Both the position numbers and the translations under genes were made by a program. This document shows positions 42,572-50,246 of a stretch of DNA of 59,131 bases, piece after piece (within the stretch, counting starts at the first letter, position 1; each line of letters begins with the position of its first letter). Below the pieces are notes generated by a model that saw nothing but the letters and a program-made list of their open reading frames with translations, was not told where the DNA came from and ran no database searches. The stretch is from assembly GCF_009725165.1 (NCBI RefSeq), contig NZ_WNZW01000019.1:1-59131 (forward strand), read 5' to 3'. The DNA is from Paenibacillus woosongensis (GTDB lineage Bacteria > Bacillota > Bacilli > Paenibacillales > Paenibacillaceae).

Positions 42572-43946
42572 GGTTTCCTTGCACCTCGCTTATTAATTTT
42601 GCATACCTGTTCTTCATTTCCGGCGTTGCCCAAGCCCGATACTTCTCAAATAACCCCACGCACCGAATAACGACCGATTCGTTATAGTAATCAGCACAGC
42701 AGTCCAAGCAGGCCAGTATATAATTTATTCCTGTCTCAGCACGTTCTGTAGACAGATAGTAGGCAGCCAGCTCCGCCAACAATCGCGCATGCTGATCGGC
42801 TGCAATCTGCGCATGATAGCTCCCGAATGCATGCCCGCGTCCCTCGAACTTCAAATGCGGGCCGAAACGCTCCAAAATATCATCCACCTGAAAATGATGG
42901 CGGTTCGCCGCCTCCGTAATTTTCAACAGGGCTGACACCCGCTCGCTATCATGAGCAGCCGCGTACTTCACGTAATCCGGCAATACTTCCAACTGCCCGG
43001 CCATCAGTCGATATAGGCAGGCATTGGCCCGGCCCCATTCCTTAAACTGACTCATGATGATGCGCTCTGTCTCACTGCAGCTCTGCACCCAGCTTGGCTC
43101 CGTATATAACGAAACGAAGTCAAGGGCCCGCTCGTAATCTTCCCGCGCCTCACAAACGTTAGCCTGCAGCAAATAGGCATAGAGAATGTAGAAAAGCAAG
43201 GGCCTTCGCGCCTCTTGTTGAATGGACGCAGATGGAAACTCGCTTCGTGAATTCGCACTGGAACTCACTGCATACTGAACCCTCGCTTTACGCCCCAGTT
43301 CCTCCGCGAGTTCCCCAACTTTAGCCCAGCGCTGATTGGCAGCATAGATATCCGCCAGGCTTTTAAGGGCATCTAATTGATCCCGTTCTTCCAAGCGTTC
43401 TACGTAAGGCTCAAAAGAAGCTGCCAAATTCATATTGGCCTCCCGGTCATCCCCCAGATGAATCGTAAATAAACGATACTGACAGAGGGCCAATCGTTCG
43501 GAATGCTGGTATTTCTCACTCTCGGCGACACATTGGTATAACAACGATGCCGCATCCTTCCTTCCTGCCTGATACCACTGCTCCGCCAGCTCAAACAGAT
43601 ATGGGGCGTAGGCTAAATTGTCCATGATCGCATGAATGATTCGCTGGATGCAGCCTAGCTTGTCCAATTCAGCACAGCGCCGAAGCAGCGCTCCCAGCCT
43701 GCGCCAATTCGGCGAGGATTGTACCAGGCACTCCTCAACATACAACTCGTATAAGCTGCCCTCCGCCAACCCCATACCCGCACTAATCCGATCGACCTGA
43801 AGCATCGACATCGGCTTGCGGTGATTAATCAGGCTGCTAAGCGTCCCCGCATTCACACCTGAAAAATTCGCAAATTGATGAAGCGTCAGGCCTTTCCCTT
43901 GAATATAATTCTCCAAAAGCTGTCGGATCGTGGTGGCTGGTTGCAT
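42558..43946 (-). CDS. aloR: AimR-like peptide-responsive regulator (AloR-like)
   Basis: This protein of 462 residues has an N-terminal helix-turn-helix (about 8-65, with LHQFANFSGVNAGTLSSLINH) and about 380 residues of helical, TPR-like repeats. That is the RNPP/AimR receptor plan, where an imported peptide changes DNA binding. The overlapping 46-codon peptide gene downstream supports this strongly. Similar receptor/peptide pairs are known as Alo systems in Paenibacillus polymyxa. GGAGG stands 8 bases before the ATG, and an imperfect palindrome lies in its leader at 43979-44000, perhaps an autoregulatory site. A small Xre-type gene is transcribed divergently. No phage genes are near, so it is more likely a host quorum system than phage arbitrium. 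Confidence 0.8.
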   Translation of the reverse strand: MQPATTIRQLLENYIQGKGLTLHQFANFSGVNAGTLSSLINHRKPMSMLQVDRISAGMGLAEGSLYELYVEECLVQSSPNWRRLGALLRRCAELDKLGCIQRIIHAIMDNLAYAPYLFELAEQWYQAGRKDAASLLYQCVAESEKYQHSERLALCQYRLFTIHLGDDREANMNLAASFEPYVERLEERDQLDALKSLADIYAANQRWAKVGELAEELGRKARVQYAVSSSANSRSEFPSASIQQEARRPLLFYILYAYLLQANVCEAREDYERALDFVSLYTEPSWVQSCSETERIIMSQFKEWGRANACLYRLMAGQLEVLPDYVKYAAAHDSERVSALLKITEAANRHHFQVDDILERFGPHLKFEGRGHAFGSYHAQIAADQHARLLAELAAYYLSTERAETGINYILACLDCCADYYNESVVIRCVGLFEKYRAWATPEMKNRYAKLISEVQGNHEKR

Positions 43947-43978
43947 GGATAGAACCTCCTTTCGAGAAGATGGGAATT

Positions 43979-44000
43979 TTATTTCTCTTAGAGGAAATAA
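43979..44000. promoter_or_regulatory. Candidate operator in the receptor gene leader
   Basis: TTATTTCTCT and GAGGAAATAA form an imperfect palindrome with one slipped base. It lies between a TATACT-like -10 box (minus strand, 44009-44014) and the receptor start codon. Confidence 0.4.
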
Positions 44001-44145
44001 TGCTTTTTAGTATAGAAACCTCCCTTCATTAAGTAATTTGATTAACACCTTTATATTACCATTAAAACCCTTTTTGTTGAATACTTTATCTGTAGATTCC
44101 ATTATACCGGAGGGATAATTAGTATTAAAAGGAGAATATTCCAGG

Positions 44146-44409
44146 TTGAATAACGGGAAAATTAAGGCTTCTATAGGAAAAGTATTGAAGTCGCTACGAA
44201 TAAAACAAAATCTAAGCCAAGAAGACTTGGCAGGAATTTGCCAAGTTGACCGATCCTATATTTCGATGATTGAGGTAGGCCGAAACGAGCCTTCGGTAAC
44301 TAAAATATTTGAGCTCTGTACAGGGTTGAAGATCAAGCCGTCTGATTTCTTACGGCTGGTAGAAATTGAAATGGAGAAGTACACAAACATCGACCAAAAA
44401 CAAAAGTAA
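44146..44409 (+). CDS. Small Xre-family transcriptional regulator
   Basis: This 87-residue protein is little more than a helix-turn-helix of the Xre/SinR type, with LRIKQNLSQEDLAGICQVDRS and the recognition helix segment YISMIEVGRNEPS. It starts at TTG preceded by AAAGGAGAA. It is divergent from the AimR-like receptor gene, with 199 bases between the starts, so it could be one of its targets or a partner. A short GC-rich hairpin with TTTTTATTT ends it. Confidence 0.85.
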   Translation: MNNGKIKASIGKVLKSLRIKQNLSQEDLAGICQVDRSYISMIEVGRNEPSVTKIFELCTGLKIKPSDFLRLVEIEMEKYTNIDQKQK

Positions 44410-44446
44410 AGAGCCTTGCAGTAATACCGCAGGGCTCTTTTTATTT
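44410..44446 (+). terminator. Terminator of the Xre gene
   Basis: AGAGCCTTGC pairs with GCAGGGCTCT, allowing a G-T pair, and TTTTTATTT follows. Confidence 0.75.
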
Positions 44447-44504
44447 CAAATTTGTCTTCCTATTTTTATTGCTCGTATTCCGGCTCGGCTTTTAATTCCC
44501 CCGA

Positions 44505-44681
44505 CTAAGCATCATTCCATACTTCTTCATCAATATCGTTGTTCCAGAAGTCCAAACTGCTTTCAGAAGCCTGGTTTAACTCCCTTAACATTCCATTTTC
44601 CCGTTTCATTTTCAAATATCCTATAAAGTCTGCAACTTCTTCTAAGTCCTTTTCCGGAATATCGGCAATTAATTCATCCCA
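44505..44681 (-). pseudogene. Antitoxin-like gene fragment without a start codon
   Basis: The frame reads WDELIADIPEKDLEEVADFI, continues through a GYLKMK stretch, and ends SSLDFWNNDIDEEVWNDA. This resembles the small antitoxin-like proteins that stand before a toxin gene and end in an acidic tail with Trp. A TAG directly precedes it and no ATG, GTG or TTG with a ribosome site exists near its N-terminus, so it is probably a truncated remnant. Its 5' end overlaps the end of the quinone reductase gene by 13 bases. No toxin gene follows. Confidence 0.45.
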
Positions 44682-45253
44682 CTAAAATACCGATACACCC
44701 TCTCCAGCTTCTCCTTATGCTTCCCCCGCGGACTTTCCATATTGCCGAACTCAAAAAATTTCACCTTCTTGATGCCAACATAATTAAACAGCGCCTTGCG
44801 CATTAATGTTTTATGGGCGTTATTGAGCCAGAACAGCGGATAATGGGTTGGTCCCTTCATCGTGGAAATGCAAACGACGGATTTCCCTTTCAGCAATCCC
44901 TCTGGAAAGATTCCACCTTTATCTCTATAGGCGAACCCCGAAGCAAACATCTGGTCGATGTAACCGAGCAGCATGGCTGGAGGCCGCCCCCACCAGATCG
45001 GATAAATAAACACGATCCTATCCGCCCAAATAATTTGATCTCTGTATGGCGCTAAATCAGGATCGGTATGCATATCCCTTCTGCGCTTATTTTCATGGAA
45101 TACCAGGACCGGGTTGAAGCCTTCTTTGTATAAATCGAGCACCTTGACCTCCCCAATCGCCGCATTCTCCTCACTGCCCCGGATGACCTCCTGCAAAAAC
45201 GCATAATTCAAGCTCTGATGATTCGGATGTGTATAGATAACTAATAAATTCAT
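44669..45253 (-). CDS. NAD(P)H quinone oxidoreductase, flavodoxin-like fold
   Basis: This 194-residue protein belongs to the NQO1/MdaB-like family that reduces quinones by two electrons with FMN or FAD. ATG 45253 is chosen because AAAGGGGGG precedes it and the family N-terminus LLVIYTHPNHQSLNYA begins there. The motif FIYPIWWGRPPAMLLGYIDQMF is typical of this family, as is LLKGKSVVCISTMKGP. It is divergent from a MarR gene, an arrangement common for quinone- or electrophile-responsive control. Repeated TGATAA elements fill the space between them. Confidence 0.88.
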   Translation of the reverse strand: MNLLVIYTHPNHQSLNYAFLQEVIRGSEENAAIGEVKVLDLYKEGFNPVLVFHENKRRRDMHTDPDLAPYRDQIIWADRIVFIYPIWWGRPPAMLLGYIDQMFASGFAYRDKGGIFPEGLLKGKSVVCISTMKGPTHYPLFWLNNAHKTLMRKALFNYVGIKKVKFFEFGNMESPRGKHKEKLERVYRYFSGMN

Positions 45254-45270
45254 CGCCAACCCCCCTTTAC

Positions 45271-45353
45271 TTATCATTTGATAAGCAAAGGGTAGCACAT
45301 CCCATGTTTTATTGTCAAATGATAATTATTATATGATAATTGTTTTATGATAA
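45271..45353. promoter_or_regulatory. Operator cluster of the MarR/quinone reductase pair
   Basis: TTATCATTTGATAA (45271-45284), TTGTCAAATGATAA (45313-45326), TTATTATATGATAA (45326-45339) and TTGTTTTATGATAA (45340-45353) are related 14-base elements with a common TGATAA half. The first is a clean inverted repeat. MarR dimers typically bind such sites. Confidence 0.65.
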
Positions 45354-45386
45354 TCACTTTGTTATCGTTCTTGTAGAGGTGATCTT

Positions 45387-45815
45387 ATGGACAAGAAAGC
45401 ACTGTTCCAAAAATTTGTGACCTTTACAGCAGCCATGCATGATATAACGAGTAATATGACAAGAGATGCTAAATCTGAAGACATTACGCCTCTTCAATAT
45501 AAAATGCTCGAATACATTACCATTAACCAGCCGGTAACGCTGAGTGAAATCAGCGAATGCATGCATATTTCCATGCCAAATACGAGCCGGGAGCTCCGAA
45601 AATTAAGTGAGAAGCAGCTGTGCGATAGGGTAACGGATAAAGATGACCGGCGCAAGCAGTATATTCGACTGTCCCCACAAGGGGAGAAGATGATGACTGA
45701 GGCCTTCCGGCATGTGGAGTCCCGTTTTGCGGAACGAATCGCTCATATTTCCGAGGAGGAATTGCAAGAGATCGAGAGAGCGCTCGATCTGCTGCATCGA
45801 AAGGTGTTTTACTGA
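45387..45815 (+). CDS. MarR-family transcriptional regulator
   Basis: This 142-residue winged-helix regulator has the usual MarR plan: N-terminal helices, DNA-binding region about 45-100 with VTLSEISECMHISMPNTSRE, and the wing at VTDKDDRRKQYIRLSPQG. There is no cysteine placed like that of OhrR. GAGGTGATC stands before the ATG. It likely represses itself and the divergent quinone reductase and responds to a quinone or phenolic compound. Confidence 0.88.
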   Translation: MDKKALFQKFVTFTAAMHDITSNMTRDAKSEDITPLQYKMLEYITINQPVTLSEISECMHISMPNTSRELRKLSEKQLCDRVTDKDDRRKQYIRLSPQGEKMMTEAFRHVESRFAERIAHISEEELQEIERALDLLHRKVFY

Positions 45816-45828
45816 GCATAAAACGACT

Positions 45829-45860
45829 GAGCCCAGCGGGGATGCCGCTAGGCTCTTCTC
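45829..45860 (+). terminator. Terminator of the MarR gene
   Basis: GAGCCCAGCGG pairs with CCGCTAGGCTC with one mismatch, and a TTCTCATT stretch follows. Confidence 0.7.
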
Positions 45861-45930
45861 ATTCAGGCTATATCAAAGACTTGTTACAGCGCTGTCTTTA
45901 AATTAAATGGAAGCCCCTGACCGCATACTC

Positions 45931-46260
45931 TTAAGCAACGGGTGTACCATTTTTAACAGGCTGATCCGGCTTTAACAGTACGACGTCGCCTTCCGCGGGA
46001 ACGCCCCCGATGACCAGCACCTCCGATTCAAAACCGGCAATCCGCCTTACCGGAAAATTGACTACGGCCGCCACCTGCCGGCCTATCAGCTGTTCCGGTT
46101 CATATCTTCTCGTAATTTGAGCCGAAGAACCCTTAATGCCAAGCTCGCCGAAGTCAATCTCTAGCTTTATTGCAGGTTTCCGCGCTTCCGGGAAAGGTTC
46201 TGCTTTGACCACAGTCCCTATACGAATATCCAACTTCAAAAAATCCTCTATCGTTGCCAC
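45931..46260 (-). CDS. csaA: CsaA tRNA-binding chaperone-like protein
   Basis: This 109-residue protein is a single tRNA-binding (EMAP-II-like) domain. CsaA has chaperone-like activity linked to protein export in Bacillus. Family features visible are the start IEDFLKLDIRIGTV, the segment GSSAQITRRYEPEQLIG, and the ending with PAEGDVVLLKPDQPVKNG. Translation starts at GTG with GGAGTGAG upstream. It is transcribed alone, upstream of nothing on its strand nearby. Confidence 0.93.
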   Translation of the reverse strand: MATIEDFLKLDIRIGTVVKAEPFPEARKPAIKLEIDFGELGIKGSSAQITRRYEPEQLIGRQVAAVVNFPVRRIAGFESEVLVIGGVPAEGDVVLLKPDQPVKNGTPVA

Positions 46261-46390
46261 TTTAAGTACTCACTCCAATTTTTACAGATGGGGCACATGA
46301 ATGCCTTATAGTTTCTTATTTCGACACTTTGTTTCCATAATCCTTGACTGACCTTAAAGTTACTTTAATGTCAATCCATTTATTAAAAAG

Positions 46391-46442
46391 AGGCTGCAAA
46401 AGAGGCTGCCCCCAAGTCCTGCAACTTAGGCTCAGCCCCTTA
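46391..46442 (-). terminator. Terminator of the TerC-family gene
   Basis: AGGGGCTGAGCCTAAGT pairs largely with ACTTGGGGGCAGCCTCT on the minus strand, and TTTTGC follows. Confidence 0.75.
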
Positions 46443-46446
46443 TGCA

Positions 46447-47214
46447 TTATGACCCGGCCACGGACGGCTTCTTCTCTTTGGAGAGGAACCAGCCCGACGC
46501 ACCGATGACGATAAGAACAAAATAAAAGATCAGCTTCCAAAGCGTCGAGTGCGCAAACTCGGACGAGATGATGCCTACATCCTCATGTCCCAGCGTTAAA
46601 ACAGCGAGCTTGACGCCCACCCAGCCGACGATGGCGAAGGCGGCAATTTCCAAGCCTGGTCTGGAGTGCAGCAATTTCACGAACAGGTTGGCGGCAAACC
46701 GCATAATGATCAGCCCGATCAGCCCCCCTGCGAACACGACGATAAACTTCCCGCCGTCCATGCCGCCAATCGCCGGAAGCGGCGTATCCGGAAGCGTCAT
46801 CGCCATCGCGACGGCTGCCAAAATTGAATCTACCGCAAAAGCAATATCCGCTAATTCAACCTTGATAACCGTGGTCCAGAAGCCGGATTGCTTCTTCTCT
46901 TTTTCCACCTTGGGCCCTTGCTTCTTAATGAATACCTTTCTGACAATGTGATTAATTGCAATAAATAACAGATACAACGCGCCGATGGCTTGAATCTGCC
47001 ATACATCAACCAGGTAAGAGATGATAAACAACGAAGCAAGACGGAAAACAAAAGCGCCCGCGAGCCCGTAGAACAAAGCTCTTTTTCTATCCGATTCAGG
47101 CAGATGCTTCACCATAATCGCCAGCACCAGCGCATTATCCGCGGCCAGAAGACCCTCCAGAGCGACCAATAATACTAAAACCCAACCATATTCCAACAAC
47201 ATTGAGAAATCCAT
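46447..47214 (-). CDS. TerC-family membrane protein under manganese control
   Basis: This 255-residue membrane protein has about seven segments. Conserved acidic patches AADNALVL (near the N-terminus) and LADIAFAVDSILAAV (mid-protein) mark the TerC family. Some members (the YkoY/YceF/MeeF type in Bacillus) export manganese or load it into exoenzymes. The manganese riboswitch in its leader supports such a role. AGGAGAGGGG stands before the ATG. It is a single-gene unit. Confidence 0.9.
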   Translation of the reverse strand: MDFSMLLEYGWVLVLLVALEGLLAADNALVLAIMVKHLPESDRKRALFYGLAGAFVFRLASLFIISYLVDVWQIQAIGALYLLFIAINHIVRKVFIKKQGPKVEKEKKQSGFWTTVIKVELADIAFAVDSILAAVAMAMTLPDTPLPAIGGMDGGKFIVVFAGGLIGLIIMRFAANLFVKLLHSRPGLEIAAFAIVGWVGVKLAVLTLGHEDVGIISSEFAHSTLWKLIFYFVLIVIGASGWFLSKEKKPSVAGS

Positions 47215-47333
47215 TTTCTATCCCCTCTCCTGACTCGTTTTACTGTTACTATTGTTGGCTTTTTACCTTGTAAATCATCCATCCGGATGAATTCGGACGC
47301 CTGATCCCCCCTTAAGAGCCCATAAAACAACTA

Positions 47334-47360
47334 AAACCTTTGCCTGGCCGGCAAAGGTTT
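47334..47360 (-). terminator. Second hairpin in the riboswitch leader
   Basis: AAACCTTTGCC and GGCAAAGGTTT form a perfect 11-base stem with a 5-base loop, followed on the minus strand by TAGTTGTTTT. It lies downstream of the riboswitch terminator and copies its CCTTTGCC segment. Confidence 0.6.
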
Positions 47361-47365
47361 CCATC

Positions 47366-47406
47366 AAAAAAGACCCTTGCCGAAATAAAACATTGGCAAA
47401 GGTCTT
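47366..47406 (-). terminator. Riboswitch expression-platform terminator
   Basis: AAGACCTTTGCC pairs with GGCAAGGGTCTT (one G-T pair) and a T-tract follows on the minus strand. The CCTTTG part is also needed for the closing stem of the aptamer, so the two folds exclude each other. Confidence 0.85.
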
Positions 47407-47491
47407 GCTAACAACGAATTCGTTGCCAACAAAGCCGGAAGACGGAGTCTTCGAAATGACGACTTTGCTGTATTAGCTACTCCCCTTTTGG
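47395..47491 (-). ncRNA. yybP-ykoY manganese riboswitch
   Basis: The minus strand reads CAAAAGGGGAGTAGC at its 5' end and GTTAGCAAGACCTTTG at its 3' end, both diagnostic for the yybP-ykoY class, which binds Mn2+. Between them is the internal stem pair AGCAAAGTCGTC and CCGGCTTTGTTGG. The closing stem (AAAGG/CCTTT) shares its 3' strand with a terminator, so manganese binding should allow transcription into the TerC-family gene. Confidence 0.9.
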
Positions 47492-47565
47492 AAGAATATC
47501 AATTTGTTTAAATATAACGGCTTCACTAGGGTTTTGTCAATGGACATGTTCGTGCCCAGGCTTAT

Positions 47566-48627
47566 TTAAATGTTCCCCTCGTTCTCCGCTTCCCAGCGGG
47601 CAACTTCCTCACGCACCCGCGGGGCAACCTCGGTACCCAGCAGCTCGATGGCGCGCATAACATCCTCATGCGGCATCGTACCTAGCGGGACGTGCAGGAA
47701 GAAGCGGGTAATCCCGACATGCTTGCGCAGGTTGATAATCTTCTGGGCCACCGTCTCCGGGTCGCCAACGTACAGCGCCCCATCCGGGCTCCTCGCGGCG
47801 TCGAAGCTTGAACGATCATAATGGCCCCAGCCCCGTTCGCGGCCGATCACGTTCATGACCGCCTGCGTGGAAGGGAAGAATTTGTCCGCGGCAGCCTCCG
47901 TATCCTCCCCGACGAAGCCATGCGAGTGCGACGCAATTGGCAGCTTGGATACATCATGCCCGGCCTTAGCTGCTGCCCGCTTATACAGCTGCACGAGCGG
48001 AGCGAATTGGATCGGCCGCCCGCCGATAATCGCGAGTACAAGCGGCAGCCCAAGCAGCCCCGCACGAATGACCGATTCCTGGTTCCCCCCGCTGCCAATC
48101 CAAACCGGCAGCGGACTCTGAACCGGACGCGGATAGACGCCCAGGTTATGAATCGCCGGCCGATGCTTACCGCTCCACGTCACCTTCTCGGATTCACATA
48201 ATTTGAGCAGCAGCTCCAGCTTCTCGTCGAATAATTCATCATAGTCCTGCAGATCATAACCGAACAGCGGGAAGGACTCGATGAAAGACCCCCGGCCCGC
48301 CATGATCTCCGCGCGCCCGTTCGAAATTCCGTCAAGTGTGGCGAAGTCCTGGAACACCCGCACCGGATCGTCGGAGGACAGCACCGTAACCGCGCTCGTC
48401 AGCCGAATCCGCTTCGTCTGAGCTGCCGCCGCAGCCAGCACGACGGCCGGGGAAGATGCAGCATAATCCTTGCGGTGATGCTCGCCAACCCCATATACGT
48501 CGAGGCCTACCTTGTCGGCCAGTACAATCTCCTCCACGACCTCGCGCAGCCGCTGGGCATGGCTCATGACCTCACCGGTATGCACATCCGGCGACGTCTC
48601 TACAAAAGTGCTTATGCCTATTTCCAT
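47566..48627 (-). CDS. Luciferase-like flavin-dependent oxidoreductase
   Basis: This 353-residue protein belongs to the bacterial luciferase-like monooxygenase family with an FMNH2/F420-type TIM barrel. ATG 48627 is chosen because AGGAGGGG stands 8 bases upstream. Typical segments are GLDVYGVGEHHRKDY, TSAVTVLSSDDPVRVFQDFATLD, GRAEIMAGRGSF and, near the end, YVGDPETVAQKI. Members oxidise small organic compounds, and the substrate here is unknown. It is a single gene with no obvious partner flavin reductase nearby. Confidence 0.88.
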   Translation of the reverse strand: MEIGISTFVETSPDVHTGEVMSHAQRLREVVEEIVLADKVGLDVYGVGEHHRKDYAASSPAVVLAAAAAQTKRIRLTSAVTVLSSDDPVRVFQDFATLDGISNGRAEIMAGRGSFIESFPLFGYDLQDYDELFDEKLELLLKLCESEKVTWSGKHRPAIHNLGVYPRPVQSPLPVWIGSGGNQESVIRAGLLGLPLVLAIIGGRPIQFAPLVQLYKRAAAKAGHDVSKLPIASHSHGFVGEDTEAAADKFFPSTQAVMNVIGRERGWGHYDRSSFDAARSPDGALYVGDPETVAQKIINLRKHVGITRFFLHVPLGTMPHEDVMRAIELLGTEVAPRVREEVARWEAENEGNI

Positions 48628-48808
48628 TGTCAAACCCCTCCTGTATCCATCCATTTCACTTCATTTTCAGCTTCCTAATTAACTTTCTAAATGTAAGAAC
48701 CATTCAAACGGTAAGTTGTTGTTTCTCTCATTGTATCCCATTTCTAGCGGAATGGCTATCCTGAACAAAAGCAGGCTATAGCTGGATCTCAAGCAGGGTT
48801 ATCCATTA

Positions 48809-49729
48809 CTAGGCAGGCGACAGCCAGTGAGCAGGGTGTTCCAGGGCTGGCGGCAGCTTGGTGTGGGCATCTCCCTTGGCAGAGTTGATTTGGGCCTGAG
48901 TGAGAAAAATACTGTCCGTAAGATCAGCCCCCCGAAGATCTGCATCCCGCAAATCCGCGCCGATGAGATCTGCCCCTCTTAAATCTGCGCCCCGAACGTC
49001 GGAGGCAATCAGGTATGCCCCTCTTAAATTGGCTGCTCGAAGGTCAGCGCCTTTAAGCTTAGCCCCGATCAAATCCGCGCCCCGGTTAAAGGATTTTGGA
49101 CGAGCAGCCGAGCCCTTCAGTGATTGCAATACTGCCGATCTTACAAGCTCGCTGGCTCGAAGGAGCAGCTTATTCATTTCAGCCCGGTGTGCAGCTACAT
49201 CCAGTTTCAAGAGAATGTCAGCGTCAAGATATGTCAATTGTTCCGTCTCTTCCAAAGCTATCCGAACGTCCTCATGAATGGAGCGTGCAGATGGAATGGT
49301 CAGCACTTCGGCCAAATACCATAAAAGCTCATGAAGCTGCCACATTACCGGAAATACCTCGAACATCATCTGAGCCGTATCCGGATACTGCCGCCAGTCG
49401 CGCCCCCCGAAGGTTCCTTGCGAGACCTGTTGGCCCGCACCGAAGCAGTCAAATACTGTACAGCCCCGAAAACCGTACTGTCTGAGATTCTGGTGAATGC
49501 CGCAGCGAAAATCCGTCTGTAGATTCGGGCAAGGCTGTCCGGCATTTTTATCGATCGCAAAATCAACCGAAGCCGCATACGGAAGCGCAACACAGCATAA
49601 CCCGAAGCAGCTCTCGCAGTCGGCCCGCAAATTCGATTCCCGTCCTAAGCCAGTGGGAGATGAAGCCGCTGTATTATTATGATGCCCATAAGTTGCAAAA
49701 TTTCTTTGTCCACGATCGCTATCAGACAT
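48809..49729 (-). CDS. Pentapeptide-repeat protein with N-terminal cysteine cluster
   Basis: This 306-residue protein has three parts. An N-terminal cysteine-rich part (CESCFGLCC, then PCPNL, FRCGIH and GCTVFDCFGAG) resembles a metal-chelating module. A helical middle follows. The C-terminal 90 residues hold about 13 pentapeptide repeats of the A(D/N)LRG type (for example GADLRGADLIGADLR), which fold as a right-handed quadrilateral helix. I place the start at the second ATG (49729) because AGGAG is 7 bases upstream. Function is unknown; some pentapeptide proteins mimic DNA, but the repeat here is short. Confidence 0.82.
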   Translation of the reverse strand: MSDSDRGQRNFATYGHHNNTAASSPTGLGRESNLRADCESCFGLCCVALPYAASVDFAIDKNAGQPCPNLQTDFRCGIHQNLRQYGFRGCTVFDCFGAGQQVSQGTFGGRDWRQYPDTAQMMFEVFPVMWQLHELLWYLAEVLTIPSARSIHEDVRIALEETEQLTYLDADILLKLDVAAHRAEMNKLLLRASELVRSAVLQSLKGSAARPKSFNRGADLIGAKLKGADLRAANLRGAYLIASDVRGADLRGADLIGADLRDADLRGADLTDSIFLTQAQINSAKGDAHTKLPPALEHPAHWLSPA

Positions 49730-49824
49730 GCTCATTCTCCTTCCTGTAAACGTTATTATTCTATTACAACCGAGGAGTTTATGGCATCAAAAATTCCTTA
49801 AAACACAGCTTCTCAACACAAAGA

Positions 49825-49864
49825 AGGACAAGATCCCCTTCAGATGAAGGAGGTCTCTTGTCCT
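49825..49864. terminator. Terminator after the PhnA-type gene
   Basis: AGGACAAGA pairs with TCTTGTCCT, enclosing a second stem CCTTC/GAAGG. It lies directly after the minus-strand PhnA-type gene and before the pentapeptide gene's start. Confidence 0.7.
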
Positions 49865-49907
49865 CTCTTATATTTACCGTATCAAGCTTTCATCCAAAAA
49901 TTGGCAA

Positions 49908-50246
49908 TTATATCTTCTTCACGAATTCCGATTTCAGCTTCATCGCACCAAAACCGTCGATTTTGCAATCGATATCGTGATCCCCGTCGATGAGACGGAT
50001 GTTCTTCACCTTCGTCCCGATTTTGATGACCGAGGAGCTTCCCTTCACCTTCAAATCTTTGATAACGGTAATGGAATCGCCGTCGTTTAGAATATTGCCA
50101 TTGGCATCCTTGACGACTCGAGCCCCTTCCCCCTCCGCGCTTTCGCCATTTGCCGACCATTCATGGCCGCACTCCGGGCATACTAGCAAGTCTCTATCTT
50201 CATATGTATATTCAGAACTACATTTTGGGCAATTCGGCAGCGGCAT
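49908..50246 (-). CDS. PhnA/YjdM family zinc-ribbon protein
   Basis: This 112-residue protein starts at ATG 50246 (GGAGG 11 bases upstream); in-frame ATGs before it overlap the ribosome site. It opens LPNCPKCSSEYTYEDRDLLVCPECGHEW, with two CxxC pairs of a zinc ribbon, followed by a small beta domain (VIKDLKVKGSSSVIKIGTKV) ending KLKSEFVKK. This is the standard PhnA/YjdM plan. Despite the historical name the family has no proven role in phosphonate use. Confidence 0.92.
   Translation of the reverse strand: MPLPNCPKCSSEYTYEDRDLLVCPECGHEWSANGESAEGEGARVVKDANGNILNDGDSITVIKDLKVKGSSSVIKIGTKVKNIRLIDGDHDIDCKIDGFGAMKLKSEFVKKI

Noticed and set aside
42431..43946. Phage arbitrium (AimR/AimP) system
   Set aside because: The receptor and peptide have that plan, but no integrase, structural or lysis genes are near. 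A host Alo-type quorum system fits better.
48900..49090. Short direct repeats resembling a CRISPR-like or minisatellite array
   Set aside because: The 15-base periodicity is the codon pattern of the pentapeptide repeats, with no spacers.
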